Shown here piece by piece: positions 43,800 through 53,794 of a stretch of DNA of 64,000 nt (positions are counted from its first letter, which is position 1; each line of letters begins with the position of its first letter). The position numbers were made by a program, and so were the translations under genes. A model generated the notes under the pieces. It was not told the DNA's origin. It did not search any database and saw nothing but the letters and a program-made list of their open reading frames with translations. The DNA is from Paenibacillus sp. MBLB1832 (lineage in GTDB: Bacteria; Bacillota; Bacilli; Paenibacillales; NBRC-103111). Location of the stretch: the NCBI RefSeq assembly GCF_032271945.1, contig NZ_CP130319.1, positions 4,607,001 through 4,671,000 on the forward strand. Direction: 5' to 3'.

Positions 43800-43826
43800 T
43801 CTTTTTTGGAGATCGTTGGGTATAAT
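43800..43826 (+). promoter_or_regulatory. Candidate promoter of the 35-codon membrane gene
   Basis: A perfect TATAAT at 43821-43826 with a weak TTCTTT-like -35 about 16-17 bases upstream. It lies 43 bases before the start codon. Confidence 0.4.
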
Positions 43827-43869
43827 AAGCCTTAACTATGTCTATCGAAAACTTTTAGGAGGTGCAGCA

Positions 43870-43977
43870 ATGTTCGGTTTATCCACTACATTTTGGCTCG
43901 TTAACTCTGTATTTCTATTGTTCCTAGTCGCGATGTTCACGGCTTCCTATAACGAGGACAAAACAAAAGGTCTGTGA
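43870..43977 (+). CDS. 35-residue single-helix membrane protein
   Basis: ATG 43870 follows TTAGGAGGTG, a strong ribosome binding site. The product has one membrane helix (FWLVNSVFLLFLVAMFTAS) and a short charged tail (YNEDKTKGL). It has its own TATAAT and is closed by a strong bidirectional terminator, so it is very likely a genuine small gene. The family is not recognised. Confidence 0.65.
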   Translation: MFGLSTTFWLVNSVFLLFLVAMFTASYNEDKTKGL

Positions 43978-43984
43978 GAAACAC

Positions 43985-44031
43985 CAAAAAGCATCGCCTC
44001 TCCCCCTTGGAGAAAGCGATGCTTTTTCTTT
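43985..44031. terminator. Bidirectional terminator between the small membrane gene and the AbrB-like gene
   Basis: Arms AAAAAGCATCGC and GCGATGCTTTTT are perfectly complementary over 12 bases, with T-runs on both strands. Confidence 0.85.
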
Positions 44032-44038
44032 GTTAAAC

Positions 44039-44296
44039 TTAGGCTCTGGCTTTGAGCACGTTCATTTCAGTTATACATACGCCGCAAATGTAACGTTCTT
44101 TGAATTCACTGACACTTTCCATGCTGCCGCAAAATACGCATTTCGGACGATATCTCTCAAGAATGATATGGTCTCCCTGTACCAAAATTTCTACAGGATC
44201 GCCCTCATTCATTTGGTATCGCTTTCGTAACGATTTAGGTAGTACGATTCGTCCCAATTGATCGACTTTACGTACGACTCCAGCTGGCTTCATCAT
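44039..44296 (-). CDS. AbrB/SpoVT-type transition regulator with C-terminal zinc-ribbon-like segment
   Basis: Residues 5-50 form the swapped-hairpin DNA-binding domain (GVVRKVDQLGRIVLPKSLRK, VEILVQGDHIILERY). Residues 52-78 contain CVFCG and CGVCITEM, two CxxC pairs that may bind zinc. Such 80-90-residue proteins are frequent in Paenibacillus and Clostridia and act as dimeric or tetrameric repressors during growth-phase transitions. GAGAGGTG precedes the ATG. Confidence 0.9.
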   Translation of the reverse strand: MMKPAGVVRKVDQLGRIVLPKSLRKRYQMNEGDPVEILVQGDHIILERYRPKCVFCGSMESVSEFKERYICGVCITEMNVLKARA

Positions 44297-44486
44297 AGGA
44301 CTTCACCTCTCTTTTCCCTATACGTTTTCAACGCTTCCCGCTAATTCAGATCGACTAACATCACTAGATCGAGCTTAGAAATTACTATTCGCCGTCATTT
44401 GTGAAAATCCTCCTACCATGCCTAGGAAAACTTTCTTTTCTTGTCAAAAATGTCGGGTCACCCCTAAAAATAATAGGGCTGAAGGC

Positions 44487-44951
44487 CTAATCTAGACCTA
44501 CGAACCCCGTTTGACGCAATCCTTCATATAAAATAATGGCTGCCGAATTGGATAAATTTAGCGATCGAACAGCCCCGGACATCGGCAAGCGTATGAGCGT
44601 GTCTGGGTGCTGGCGCAGGAGTTCCTCAGGAAGACCCTTGGTCTCTTTGCCGAATACGAAGAAATCACCATCCTGGAAGGTAAAGTCCGTATAGTGCTTG
44701 CTCCCTTTCGTTGTCGCAAAGAAGAAGCGGTGGCCTTGGTAGGCCGTCAACACCTCATCGAAGGAGTCGTGGTAATCAATTTTAACGGAGTGCCAATAGT
44801 CTAGGCCTGCGCGTTTCAATGTTTTATCATCTGTATCGAATCCTAATGGACGAACAAGATGAAGATGTGCGCCTGTTGCCGCACATGTACGTGAAATATT
44901 ACCTGTGTTCGCAGGAATTTCGGGTTCTACTAATACAATATGGAAAGCCAT
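44487..44951 (-). CDS. trmL: tRNA (cytidine(34)-2'-O)-methyltransferase
   Basis: The SPOUT-class enzyme begins MAFHIVLVEPEIPANTGNI. It has FVFGKETKGLPEELL and RLPMSGAVRSLNLSNSAAI, which form the knotted S-adenosylmethionine site. It methylates the wobble ribose of leucine tRNAs. At 154 residues it is complete. In Bacillus subtilis this gene (cspR) lies close to yhbD-yhbE-yhbF, which are also nearby here. Confidence 0.95.
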   Translation of the reverse strand: MAFHIVLVEPEIPANTGNISRTCAATGAHLHLVRPLGFDTDDKTLKRAGLDYWHSVKIDYHDSFDEVLTAYQGHRFFFATTKGSKHYTDFTFQDGDFFVFGKETKGLPEELLRQHPDTLIRLPMSGAVRSLNLSNSAAIILYEGLRQTGFVGLD

Positions 44952-45005
44952 CTCTGTTGATTCACCTCATTATCTATCCTATTACAACCTGGCATGGATT
45001 GCAAT

Positions 45006-45033
45006 TTAACACAGGGTTAACTTTATCTTAATA
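45006..45033 (+). promoter_or_regulatory. Pho-box direct repeats before the PhoP-like gene
   Basis: TTAACA, TTAACT and TTAATA start at 45006, 45017 and 45028, exactly 11 bases apart. This matches the Bacillus Pho-box arrangement of TT(A/T/C)ACA repeats with 5-base spacers, bound by phosphorylated PhoP dimers. Confidence 0.6.
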
Positions 45034-45093
45034 TCGCGATGATAGAGCTCCTGCATACTAGAGGTATCCTTCATTAAAGGAGTCCTCTGCCCT

Positions 45094-45807
45094 ATGAAAA
45101 AGAAAATTCTAATTGTTGACGACGAGCCTTCTATCTCGATGCTTATCGAATTTAACCTCAAGCTTGCTGGCTTTGAGGTACACTGCGTCTTCGACGGTGA
45201 AGCCGTCTTTGGCGCCATTCAAACCTTCCGTCCCGATCTGATCGTGCTCGATTTAATGCTGCCTAAAATGGATGGCTTACAAGTATGCCGCAAGCTTAGA
45301 GCCCAAAATAACCTCGTGCCAATCATCATGCTGACAGCCATGCAAGATCTCACGGATAAAATCGCTGGCCTCGATAACGGTGCAGACGATTATATGACCA
45401 AACCGTTCTCGCCGCAGGAGCTTGTCTCTCGAATTCAAGCGATTCACCGCCGTATCCAGATTCTTCCTTCCACGACCGAAGAAGCGCCCATTGCCATCGG
45501 GCAAATTTCCGTCCGCGCTGAGCAGCGCGAAGTCACACTGAACGGCAATCCGATCGAGCTGACACCGAAGGAATTCGAGCTCCTGCTGTTCCTTTGTAAG
45601 CACCGCGGCAAAGTGCTCAGCCGTCAGCAGCTGCTTCATGGCGTGTGGGACTACCATTTCCTCGGCGATACTCGCATCGTGGACGTCCACATCTCGCATC
45701 TTCGCGATAAGATCGAGCAAAACGCTCGACATCCCGAGTATATTATGACGATCCGTAACGTCGGGTACAAATTAACCGAGCCTGCGGTTAAGGAGTCTTA
45801 CGCATAA
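45094..45807 (+). CDS. phoP: OmpR-family response regulator, PhoP-like
   Basis: The receiver (residues 1-120) has DDEPS, the phospho-acceptor Asp in IVLDLMLPKMDG near residue 54, and TKPFSPQEL. The C-terminal winged helix (about 140-230) includes LTPKEFELLLFL and GDTRIVDVHISHLRDKIE, very like Bacillus PhoP. It should regulate phosphate-starvation genes. AAAGGAG precedes ATG 45094. No histidine kinase follows directly; a bidirectional terminator does. The symbol is given on similarity plus the Pho-box autoregulatory site; other OmpR regulators remain possible. Confidence 0.75.
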   Translation: MKKKILIVDDEPSISMLIEFNLKLAGFEVHCVFDGEAVFGAIQTFRPDLIVLDLMLPKMDGLQVCRKLRAQNNLVPIIMLTAMQDLTDKIAGLDNGADDYMTKPFSPQELVSRIQAIHRRIQILPSTTEEAPIAIGQISVRAEQREVTLNGNPIELTPKEFELLLFLCKHRGKVLSRQQLLHGVWDYHFLGDTRIVDVHISHLRDKIEQNARHPEYIMTIRNVGYKLTEPAVKESYA

Positions 45808-45833
45808 ATTACAGAGATTCGTGCCGATTCTAC

Positions 45834-45880
45834 GCAAAAAAAAAGCCTAAAACATGCAACCCATGTTTTAGGCTCTTCTT
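45834..45880. terminator. Strong bidirectional terminator
   Basis: Arms GCCTAAAACATG and CATGTTTTAGGC pair perfectly around CAACC. The minus strand follows with nine T, ending the DHA2 exporter transcript; the plus strand follows with TCTTCTTCATTT, ending the PhoP-like transcript. Confidence 0.9.
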
Positions 45881-45895
45881 CATTTAAGCTTTCAT

Positions 45896-47431
45896 CTAAG
45901 CTTTCGCTTCTGCCGCCATTTGATGCTCGACCGATTCACTTAAGCGTTCTTTGCTCATGAGGAATGCTGCAACAACAGCTAAAGCTGTCGGAATCAGCGC
46001 CCACAAGAACGTATACGAAATTGAATTGGAAAGCGCTGCTGTAATCTTATCCAACACTGGCGTTGGAATTTGCGCACGCATATCCGGGGCAAGAAGGACG
46101 CGCGGATCGTTGAGAGCTGGATTATCCGTCATCGCACCTTGGCCGCTGCCCGCGAAAATATCCTTCAGCTTCGCGGTGAAATCATTACGCTGAATAATTC
46201 CGAAGAGCGTAATCCCTAATGTCATCCCAAGGGAACGAACGAAGGACACCGTTGCATTCACAGATCCGCGCTGTGCAGGTTCAAAGTGATGAATGGCAGA
46301 GTTGCTCAGAACAGAGAAGCTTGCACCAATTCCCACACCCACAACGATCATGCATAGCGTCACGTACCAACGCTCTGTATCTGGCGCTAATTTCGTCAAC
46401 ATGTACATCCCTGCAGCAAGAATTAACACAAAGATGATCATAATGTTGCGATATTTCATCTTATTCATCAGGATTCCGCCGCCTACCGCGGAGAACACGG
46501 ACCCTACCATCATGGGCAGCAGAACAAGGCCTGAATTCGTAGCCGTACCGCCTAGCACGCCTTGAATATAAATAGGAATGTACACCGAGGCCGTAATAAA
46601 GCCCATCCCGCTTAATAAACCAAGCGCGTTACTCGTTGAAAATAAGCGAACTTTAAACATCGGGAACGAAATGATCGGTTCGACAACCTTTCTTTCAATG
46701 AACACAAAAGCAATCGCGAGGACCGCGAATGCAGCCAAAAGGCTAACAATCAACGTAGAGTCCCAAGCATATTTATTTCCGCCAAGCTCTAACGCAAACA
46801 TGATGCTGACAACGGCGCCAACCAGCGTTAACGCACCCCACCAGTCAATCTTCTGTTTCGTATGAATCGGTGATTCTTTGTAGAACATTGCAATGAAGAT
46901 AAGTGCTACAATCCCTAGCGGGATATTGACATAGAACACCCAGTGCCAGCTAATATAATCGGTAATATACGCGCCTAATAAGGGCCCAAAGATACTCGAT
47001 AAACCGAATACCGCACCGAACATACCGCCTAGTTTACCACGTTGCTCTACTGGAACCGTATCAAACATGATCGTAAACGCGATCGGTATCAAAGCCCCGC
47101 CGCCAATCCCTTGAATCGCGCGGTAAATACTCAGTTGAACGATGCTTTGTGCTGTCCCGCACAGCATCGACGCCAGTAGAAAGACAATTAAACCGAAGAT
47201 AAAAAATCGCTTCCGTCCAAACATATCGGACAATTTACCGAAAATCGGCATGCCTGCCATCTCGGCAACCATGTAGGCCGAAGTGACCCATACAAACTTA
47301 TCAAGTCCTCCAAGATCTCCGACGATTGTTCCCATCGCTGTTGCAACGATCGTGTTATCCATCGAAGCCATAAGCATCGCAAGGAGGAGACCCGCTAGAA
47401 CAAAGCCAACTCGATTCTGATTTTTCGCCAT
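45896..47431 (-). CDS. DHA2-family (EmrB/QacA-type) drug exporter
   Basis: About 511 residues with 14 hydrophobic segments. The motifs LDKFVWVTSAYMVAEMAG and GKLSDMFGRKRFFIFGL (motif A) and the first-helix MASMDNTIVATAMG are typical of DHA2 antiporters, which expel hydrophobic cations or other drugs. ATG 47431 is preferred for AAAGGA upstream. It lies 30 bases after the bactofilin gene and may be part of that operon. Substrate unknown. Confidence 0.92.
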   Translation of the reverse strand: MAKNQNRVGFVLAGLLLAMLMASMDNTIVATAMGTIVGDLGGLDKFVWVTSAYMVAEMAGMPIFGKLSDMFGRKRFFIFGLIVFLLASMLCGTAQSIVQLSIYRAIQGIGGGALIPIAFTIMFDTVPVEQRGKLGGMFGAVFGLSSIFGPLLGAYITDYISWHWVFYVNIPLGIVALIFIAMFYKESPIHTKQKIDWWGALTLVGAVVSIMFALELGGNKYAWDSTLIVSLLAAFAVLAIAFVFIERKVVEPIISFPMFKVRLFSTSNALGLLSGMGFITASVYIPIYIQGVLGGTATNSGLVLLPMMVGSVFSAVGGGILMNKMKYRNIMIIFVLILAAGMYMLTKLAPDTERWYVTLCMIVVGVGIGASFSVLSNSAIHHFEPAQRGSVNATVSFVRSLGMTLGITLFGIIQRNDFTAKLKDIFAGSGQGAMTDNPALNDPRVLLAPDMRAQIPTPVLDKITAALSNSISYTFLWALIPTALAVVAAFLMSKERLSESVEHQMAAEAKA

Positions 47432-47461
47432 TGTTACACATTCCTTTACATTCATTTTCTT

Positions 47462-48202
47462 TTACAATTTTCGTGATTCCCTAACAACCGCATTTTTCTT
47501 CTTCTCCAGAAGCACCTTATACTCCACCAAATCAATTTCGCAGCCAGGTCCGATGACGACTTGGTTGCCGCGAACAACCTTTGCCCTCGTGTACTCCAAG
47601 TAAATATCATCACCCTCAATGACGGTTGCCGTAACTGCGGCATGGGGTGACGGTCGGAAGAAGAGGCTCAAGGGATGGAGCAAGCTCGCTTTACGAATTC
47701 GTATTTTCTCTCCGCCAATTTCCCTCGCCGTAGAGTCTTGGAACAATCGGATGTCAATATCCCCCGCGTTCAGCAATCCCCCAACAGTGAACATCCCCTT
47801 GAGGTTAAAGACATCAACTTCACAATCGCCACCTGCCGTGATTTGGCCCTTTAAACTCATTCGGTGACCTTGGAGGCGGCCTCTCACTTCCACCGTCCCA
47901 GAACCGCTAAGTACACCAATATCCGCATCTTCACTAATACTGACGGTACCCGAATTTTTCATTGTAGCGGTTCGCGTCTTGCCCGTCAACGCAAATGTGC
48001 CTACAACGCCAATATGCTCCGACAGGAGATCGCCTTCCATATCTAGCGTACCCATACATTTGAGATCCTGACACTGTACATCGCCTTCAATGGTCGCTTC
48101 ACCGACAATTTTTACACGTCGATACTTACCGCCCGCCACCGTTGAGCTGCCAGTAATAGTCAAATTCGGATTTAGGGATCGTTTGTTCGCATATGTTCCC
48201 AT
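47462..48202 (-). CDS. Bactofilin-like polymer-forming protein (YhbF/YhbE-like)
   Basis: The protein is made of short beta-helix turns with small residues (GEATIEGDVQCQDL, GTFALTGKTRTATM, GTVEVRGRLQGHRM) as in bactofilins. A C-terminal block IGPGCEIDLVEYKV is shared with its upstream paralogue. Bactofilins polymerise without nucleotide into filaments linked to cell shape or polar sites. It pairs with the gene at 48227-48904 and with YhbD, as in Bacillus subtilis. GGGAGG precedes the ATG. Confidence 0.85.
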   Translation of the reverse strand: MGTYANKRSLNPNLTITGSSTVAGGKYRRVKIVGEATIEGDVQCQDLKCMGTLDMEGDLLSEHIGVVGTFALTGKTRTATMKNSGTVSISEDADIGVLSGSGTVEVRGRLQGHRMSLKGQITAGGDCEVDVFNLKGMFTVGGLLNAGDIDIRLFQDSTAREIGGEKIRIRKASLLHPLSLFFRPSPHAAVTATVIEGDDIYLEYTRAKVVRGNQVVIGPGCEIDLVEYKVLLEKKKNAVVRESRKL

Positions 48203-48226
48203 TGTACATGATTCCTCCCTTCTAGG

Positions 48227-48904
48227 CTACAATTTTTCACTGTGCTTAATTTTTGAACCCTTATCTTGTTGAAGCTTGCCTGTATACTCAATTAACCCGA
48301 TTTCACATCCAGGCCCGATCGTCACATCCGCACCCCTTACGATATCCGCAGTTGTATACTCTAGATAAATATGGTCGCCTTCAATCGTATGAGCGTTTAA
48401 ATAATTGCCTATCGCCACGGGAAGGATCTTCAACCAACGCGAGAGATTAAGGCCAGGTTGCCTGCGGATTTGGATCCGTTCTCCACCAATTTCCCCAATC
48501 TCGCAATGTCCATGCAGCGTAATGATGACAGCGTCTGCATTCAAGGTTCCGATATGAAGCCTGCCATTGGCATTCAATTTCTCCACTTCACAAGCCCCCG
48601 TGATTGTGATAGCACCGTTTATTTCAAGCTGTTCACCTGAATAACTTCCCTCTATTTTGACCCGTCCATGAATCTGAGCCCGTCTCGCTTTCATTTGTCC
48701 TTGAATCGTAGCTGTTCCCTTGATATCCGCACTCGCCGCGGTTACATTGCCATTCACTTCAGCCCTGCCATTGACGATGAAATACGTACATGTAATGTCG
48801 CTCTCAATGCGACCGAGCCCCTCCAATTTGACAGCATGAAAATTCCCGCCATGTGTGGAGCCCATCCCTGAAATCATCAACGTGCGCTTGATGTCTGTGT
48901 TCAC
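48227..48904 (-). CDS. Bactofilin-like polymer-forming protein, paralogue
   Basis: Beta-helix repeats such as GRAEVNGNVTAASADI and GTATIQGQMKARRA run through the first 130 residues. The C-terminus IGPGCEIGLIEYTGKL matches its neighbour. GTG 48904 is chosen because AGGAGG lies 8 bases before it; the preceding in-frame GTG lies inside the site. The two paralogues can be expected to co-polymerise. Confidence 0.85.
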   Translation of the reverse strand: MNTDIKRTLMISGMGSTHGGNFHAVKLEGLGRIESDITCTYFIVNGRAEVNGNVTAASADIKGTATIQGQMKARRAQIHGRVKIEGSYSGEQLEINGAITITGACEVEKLNANGRLHIGTLNADAVIITLHGHCEIGEIGGERIQIRRQPGLNLSRWLKILPVAIGNYLNAHTIEGDHIYLEYTTADIVRGADVTIGPGCEIGLIEYTGKLQQDKGSKIKHSEKL

Positions 48905-48917
48905 CTGAACCACCTCC

Positions 48918-49547
48918 TTAACTCGATGTCAGTATCAACTTCAATTCTTCTATTTTCTTAGCAATTGGGATGTTCAGCACAACCTTCACACCTGGCTCGA
49001 CGAAAAATTCAGCTCCCGATGTTAGTAAGAGGAACAAGGTCACGCCCATTTTACGGATAAAAATCAAATCACACGGCTTACCCTCGAACTTGGCATATTG
49101 CTCTACCAACGTCTGAATCAGCTTCTTCCCTTCGTCTATGCTCATCTCCCCGGACTGCAAGCAATCCTCCAACAGGTACAGAAACAAGGTTTGTTCGAAG
49201 TTAAATACCGTTGCGAGTCCAAAAGTTGGAGACGCATATTCAATTGTTTGCAAGGAAACAATGTTTCGTTTCACTAGTTCAGTACTATCCATTTTGAGGT
49301 CGCTCGGAATGATCGAAAAAACATCCGCTAATTCATCCAACGACAAATCATCTTTCATATTCTTTATGCGATCAATGCGCGCTAACATGGAGGCCTTCGG
49401 AAAGAACGTTTCCTGCCCTGTAAAAGCCGACTTACGGATGAACCATTCCTCGGGGACTAAGTTTTTACGCTTCCAGCGATATAATTGACCATAAGATATA
49501 CCCGTTAATTCAAGTAACTCTTTCTTGGAAATCAAATCTTCTTCCAC
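48918..49547 (-). CDS. yhbD: YhbD family protein (DUF4004, MerR-like winged helix)
   Basis: The true start is GTG 49547 (MEEDLISKKELLELTG), with AAGGAGGG 7 bases upstream; the longer open frame is not coding. Residues 5-70 form a MerR-like winged helix (TGISYGQLYRWKRKNLVPEEW). The rest is an uncharacterised helical/beta domain. An 18-base inverted repeat lies 28 bases upstream and may be its own operator. It leads an operon with two bactofilins, as in Bacillus. Confidence 0.88.
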   Translation of the reverse strand: MEEDLISKKELLELTGISYGQLYRWKRKNLVPEEWFIRKSAFTGQETFFPKASMLARIDRIKNMKDDLSLDELADVFSIIPSDLKMDSTELVKRNIVSLQTIEYASPTFGLATVFNFEQTLFLYLLEDCLQSGEMSIDEGKKLIQTLVEQYAKFEGKPCDLIFIRKMGVTLFLLLTSGAEFFVEPGVKVVLNIPIAKKIEELKLILTSS

Positions 49548-49574
49548 CAAACATCCCTCCTTCACCCTAACAGT

Positions 49575-49592
49575 GTAACATAACATTGTTAC
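49575..49592. promoter_or_regulatory. Inverted repeat before yhbD, candidate operator
   Basis: GTAACA-TAACAT-TGTTAC has perfect 6-base arms and a 6-base spacer, 28 bases upstream of the GTG. The dyad and spacing suit a MerR-type dimer. Confidence 0.45.
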
Positions 49593-49706
49593 GTTGAAAA
49601 GGTGGATACGCGATGAACCTGCCTCCTCCCAAATTGTAAAGGACGCCTTCACCGAAAACCTCATCCCTCAGTCGTATTTTTCGCACCCCGAGCTCCTTTT
49701 TCCACA

Positions 49707-49740
49707 TAAAAAAACCACTCAGCAATCTGAGTGGTTTAAC
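49707..49740 (-). terminator. Terminator of the nrd operon
   Basis: Perfect 10-base arms AACCACTCAG and CTGAGTGGTT around a 4-base loop (49713-49736) are followed on the minus strand by seven T, just after the NrdF stop. Confidence 0.9.
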
Positions 49741-49752
49741 GATGTAAAAAAC

Positions 49753-50748
49753 CTATTCAAACTTAAAATCATCATCCGATAACGCTTCAACGTGAATCGT
49801 TCGCACATAACCGTTTCCTTTTTTGGAGAAAAAGTCATGCTGCTTCGTCTTCGTGCTGAGCCCGTTCAACACGATCGGGTTGATTTCCTCTTCTGGGAAC
49901 ATCGGCTCAACGCCTAAATTCATAAACGCTTTATTCGCGTTGTAACGCAAGAAAGCTTTGACGTCGTCTGCGAGTCCAATCGGTCCGTACAGGCTGTCTG
50001 TGTAGCCTTCCTCGTTCGCATGAAGCTCCTTCAGCAACGCACACAGCGTCTCATACGCTTCGTCTTGCTCCGTCGGATGAAGCTCCGCGTAGACTTCTTG
50101 GGCTAACACACCGATGTACAAACCGTGAATGCTCTCGTCGCGCAGAATCAAGTCGATGATTTCGCCGCTGCTCGTCATTTTACCTTGCCCAGCAAGATAC
50201 AACGGATAATAAAAACCGCTATAGAACAGATAGCTTTCTAGCAATACCGAAGCGGCCATCGCCAGATACAGATCTTTGGTCGTATTAATATTTTCATAGT
50301 AATGCGAAATTTTCGTCGCTTTAAATTGCAGATGCGGGTTCTTCTCTACCCATTGAAACAACTGGTTAATCTCTTCCGTTGTTGACAACGTCGTGAAGAT
50401 TGAGCTGTAGGATTTGGCGTGAATCTGTTCCATCATCCCCATGAAGCTGAGCACAGCTTTGCGCTGCAGTCCGTCCACATGCTCCAAAATTTTCGGCATG
50501 CCAACGCCGCCTTGCATCGTATCCAGCAGCGTCAAACCGCCAAGCACCTTCATATATAGTTCGCGCTCTTGCGGGCTTAATGTAATCCAGGACATTTTAT
50601 CATCGGACAGCGGAATCTCTTCATCCGTCCAGAATTGCATAATATTTTGATTCCAGAACGTTATCGTAAAATCGTCATCCGGCCGGTTCCAGTTCACCGC
50701 TTTGCGAACGATCGGTTTATTGATGGTTGGTGCCGTTGCACTTGTCAT
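49753..50748 (-). CDS. nrdF: Class Ib ribonucleotide reductase beta subunit
   Basis: This R2-type protein of about 331 residues holds the dinuclear metal site ligands in the GMMEQIHAKSYS and LRDESIHGLYIG helices. Together with NrdE it makes deoxynucleoside diphosphates; the class Ib form uses a Mn cofactor activated by NrdI. ATG 50748 has AAGGGGAC upstream. It follows NrdE directly. Confidence 0.96.
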   Translation of the reverse strand: MTSATAPTINKPIVRKAVNWNRPDDDFTITFWNQNIMQFWTDEEIPLSDDKMSWITLSPQERELYMKVLGGLTLLDTMQGGVGMPKILEHVDGLQRKAVLSFMGMMEQIHAKSYSSIFTTLSTTEEINQLFQWVEKNPHLQFKATKISHYYENINTTKDLYLAMAASVLLESYLFYSGFYYPLYLAGQGKMTSSGEIIDLILRDESIHGLYIGVLAQEVYAELHPTEQDEAYETLCALLKELHANEEGYTDSLYGPIGLADDVKAFLRYNANKAFMNLGVEPMFPEEEINPIVLNGLSTKTKQHDFFSKKGNGYVRTIHVEALSDDDFKFE

Positions 50749-50769
50749 GAATGGTAGTCCCCTTCCCAA

Positions 50770-53230
<2,461 letters not shown>

Positions 53231-53366
53231 CTAACTTGATCCGTCACGAGCAGGCTAACCTATATGTAGTAATCAATCCAAATCTAGTGTCTGTCAATGG
53301 TGTGCAGAACCACCCATCAATCGACAGATTTTGCACTTATCCAAAGACTCCGTAATCGATCCAAAA

Positions 53367-53401
53367 AGCTGAAAACCTGCGCTGCACCTTCATTTTCAGC
53401 T
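53367..53401 (-). terminator. Terminator-like hairpin in the nrd leader (candidate attenuator)
   Basis: Arms AGCTGAAAA and TTTTCAGCT (9 bp) are followed on the minus strand by TTTTGG. A smaller stem GGCTC-GAAAA-GAGCT just upstream shares bases with its first arm and could compete with it. It lies about 60-95 bases after the promoter and 168 before nrdI. Confidence 0.5.
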
Positions 53402-53470
53402 CTTTTCGAGCCTGAAATTAGCAATCTCGCAATGCGCTTTTCATCACGACATCTAGTTGATAGATTCAAA

Positions 53471-53497
53471 TTTATATCAATATATTGTGTTTGTCAA
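53471..53497 (-). promoter_or_regulatory. nrd promoter with NrdR-box-like site
   Basis: TTGACA (53492-53497) and TATAAA (53471-53476) are 15 bases apart on the minus strand. Between them ACACAATATATTGATA (53475-53490) matches 13 of 16 positions of the NrdR box (ACACWATATATWGTGT). A usual second box was not found. Confidence 0.5.
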
Positions 53498-53739
53498 CGA
53501 GCATAATGACCTATTTACAACGCCAAAACACCTAATCCTAGACAGGGCGTGGCTCGATAGGTTTCAAAATATTTTTTTTGAAAATCACTTGATTTTTTTC
53601 GAAATTGTCGAAACAGCTAGGACCATTATCACCTACTAGATCTAGTTTCCGATGACCGTTCCCGGCATCGTTTTTAAACCCTCTCAGCGACCCTTTGAGC
53701 GCCTCTTAGCGTATGGAGCGAACATTCATCCTTCCAACG

Positions 53740-53783
53740 AAAAAAAAGCTACTCACGCGCACACGAGGTGGCAGGAGTAGCTC
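53740..53783 (-). terminator. Terminator of serC
   Basis: Arms AGCTACTC and GAGTAGCT around a 19-base GC-rich loop are followed on the minus strand by eight T, 12 bases past the SerC stop. Confidence 0.8.
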
Positions 53784-53794
53784 CATTGTTTTCC

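Noticed and set aside
43741-43869. A possible second c-di-GMP riboswitch before the 35-codon membrane gene
   Set aside because: The conserved GACGCAAAGC and GNRA hairpin are missing; only a TATAAT promoter and ribosome binding site are present.
44455-44486. Terminator after trmL
   Set aside because: CCCTA/TAGGG forms only a 5-bp stem and the T-run is distant, so the support is too weak to list.
53443-53460. A second NrdR box next to the first
   Set aside because: TCAACTAGATGTCGTG matches too few consensus positions to be called.
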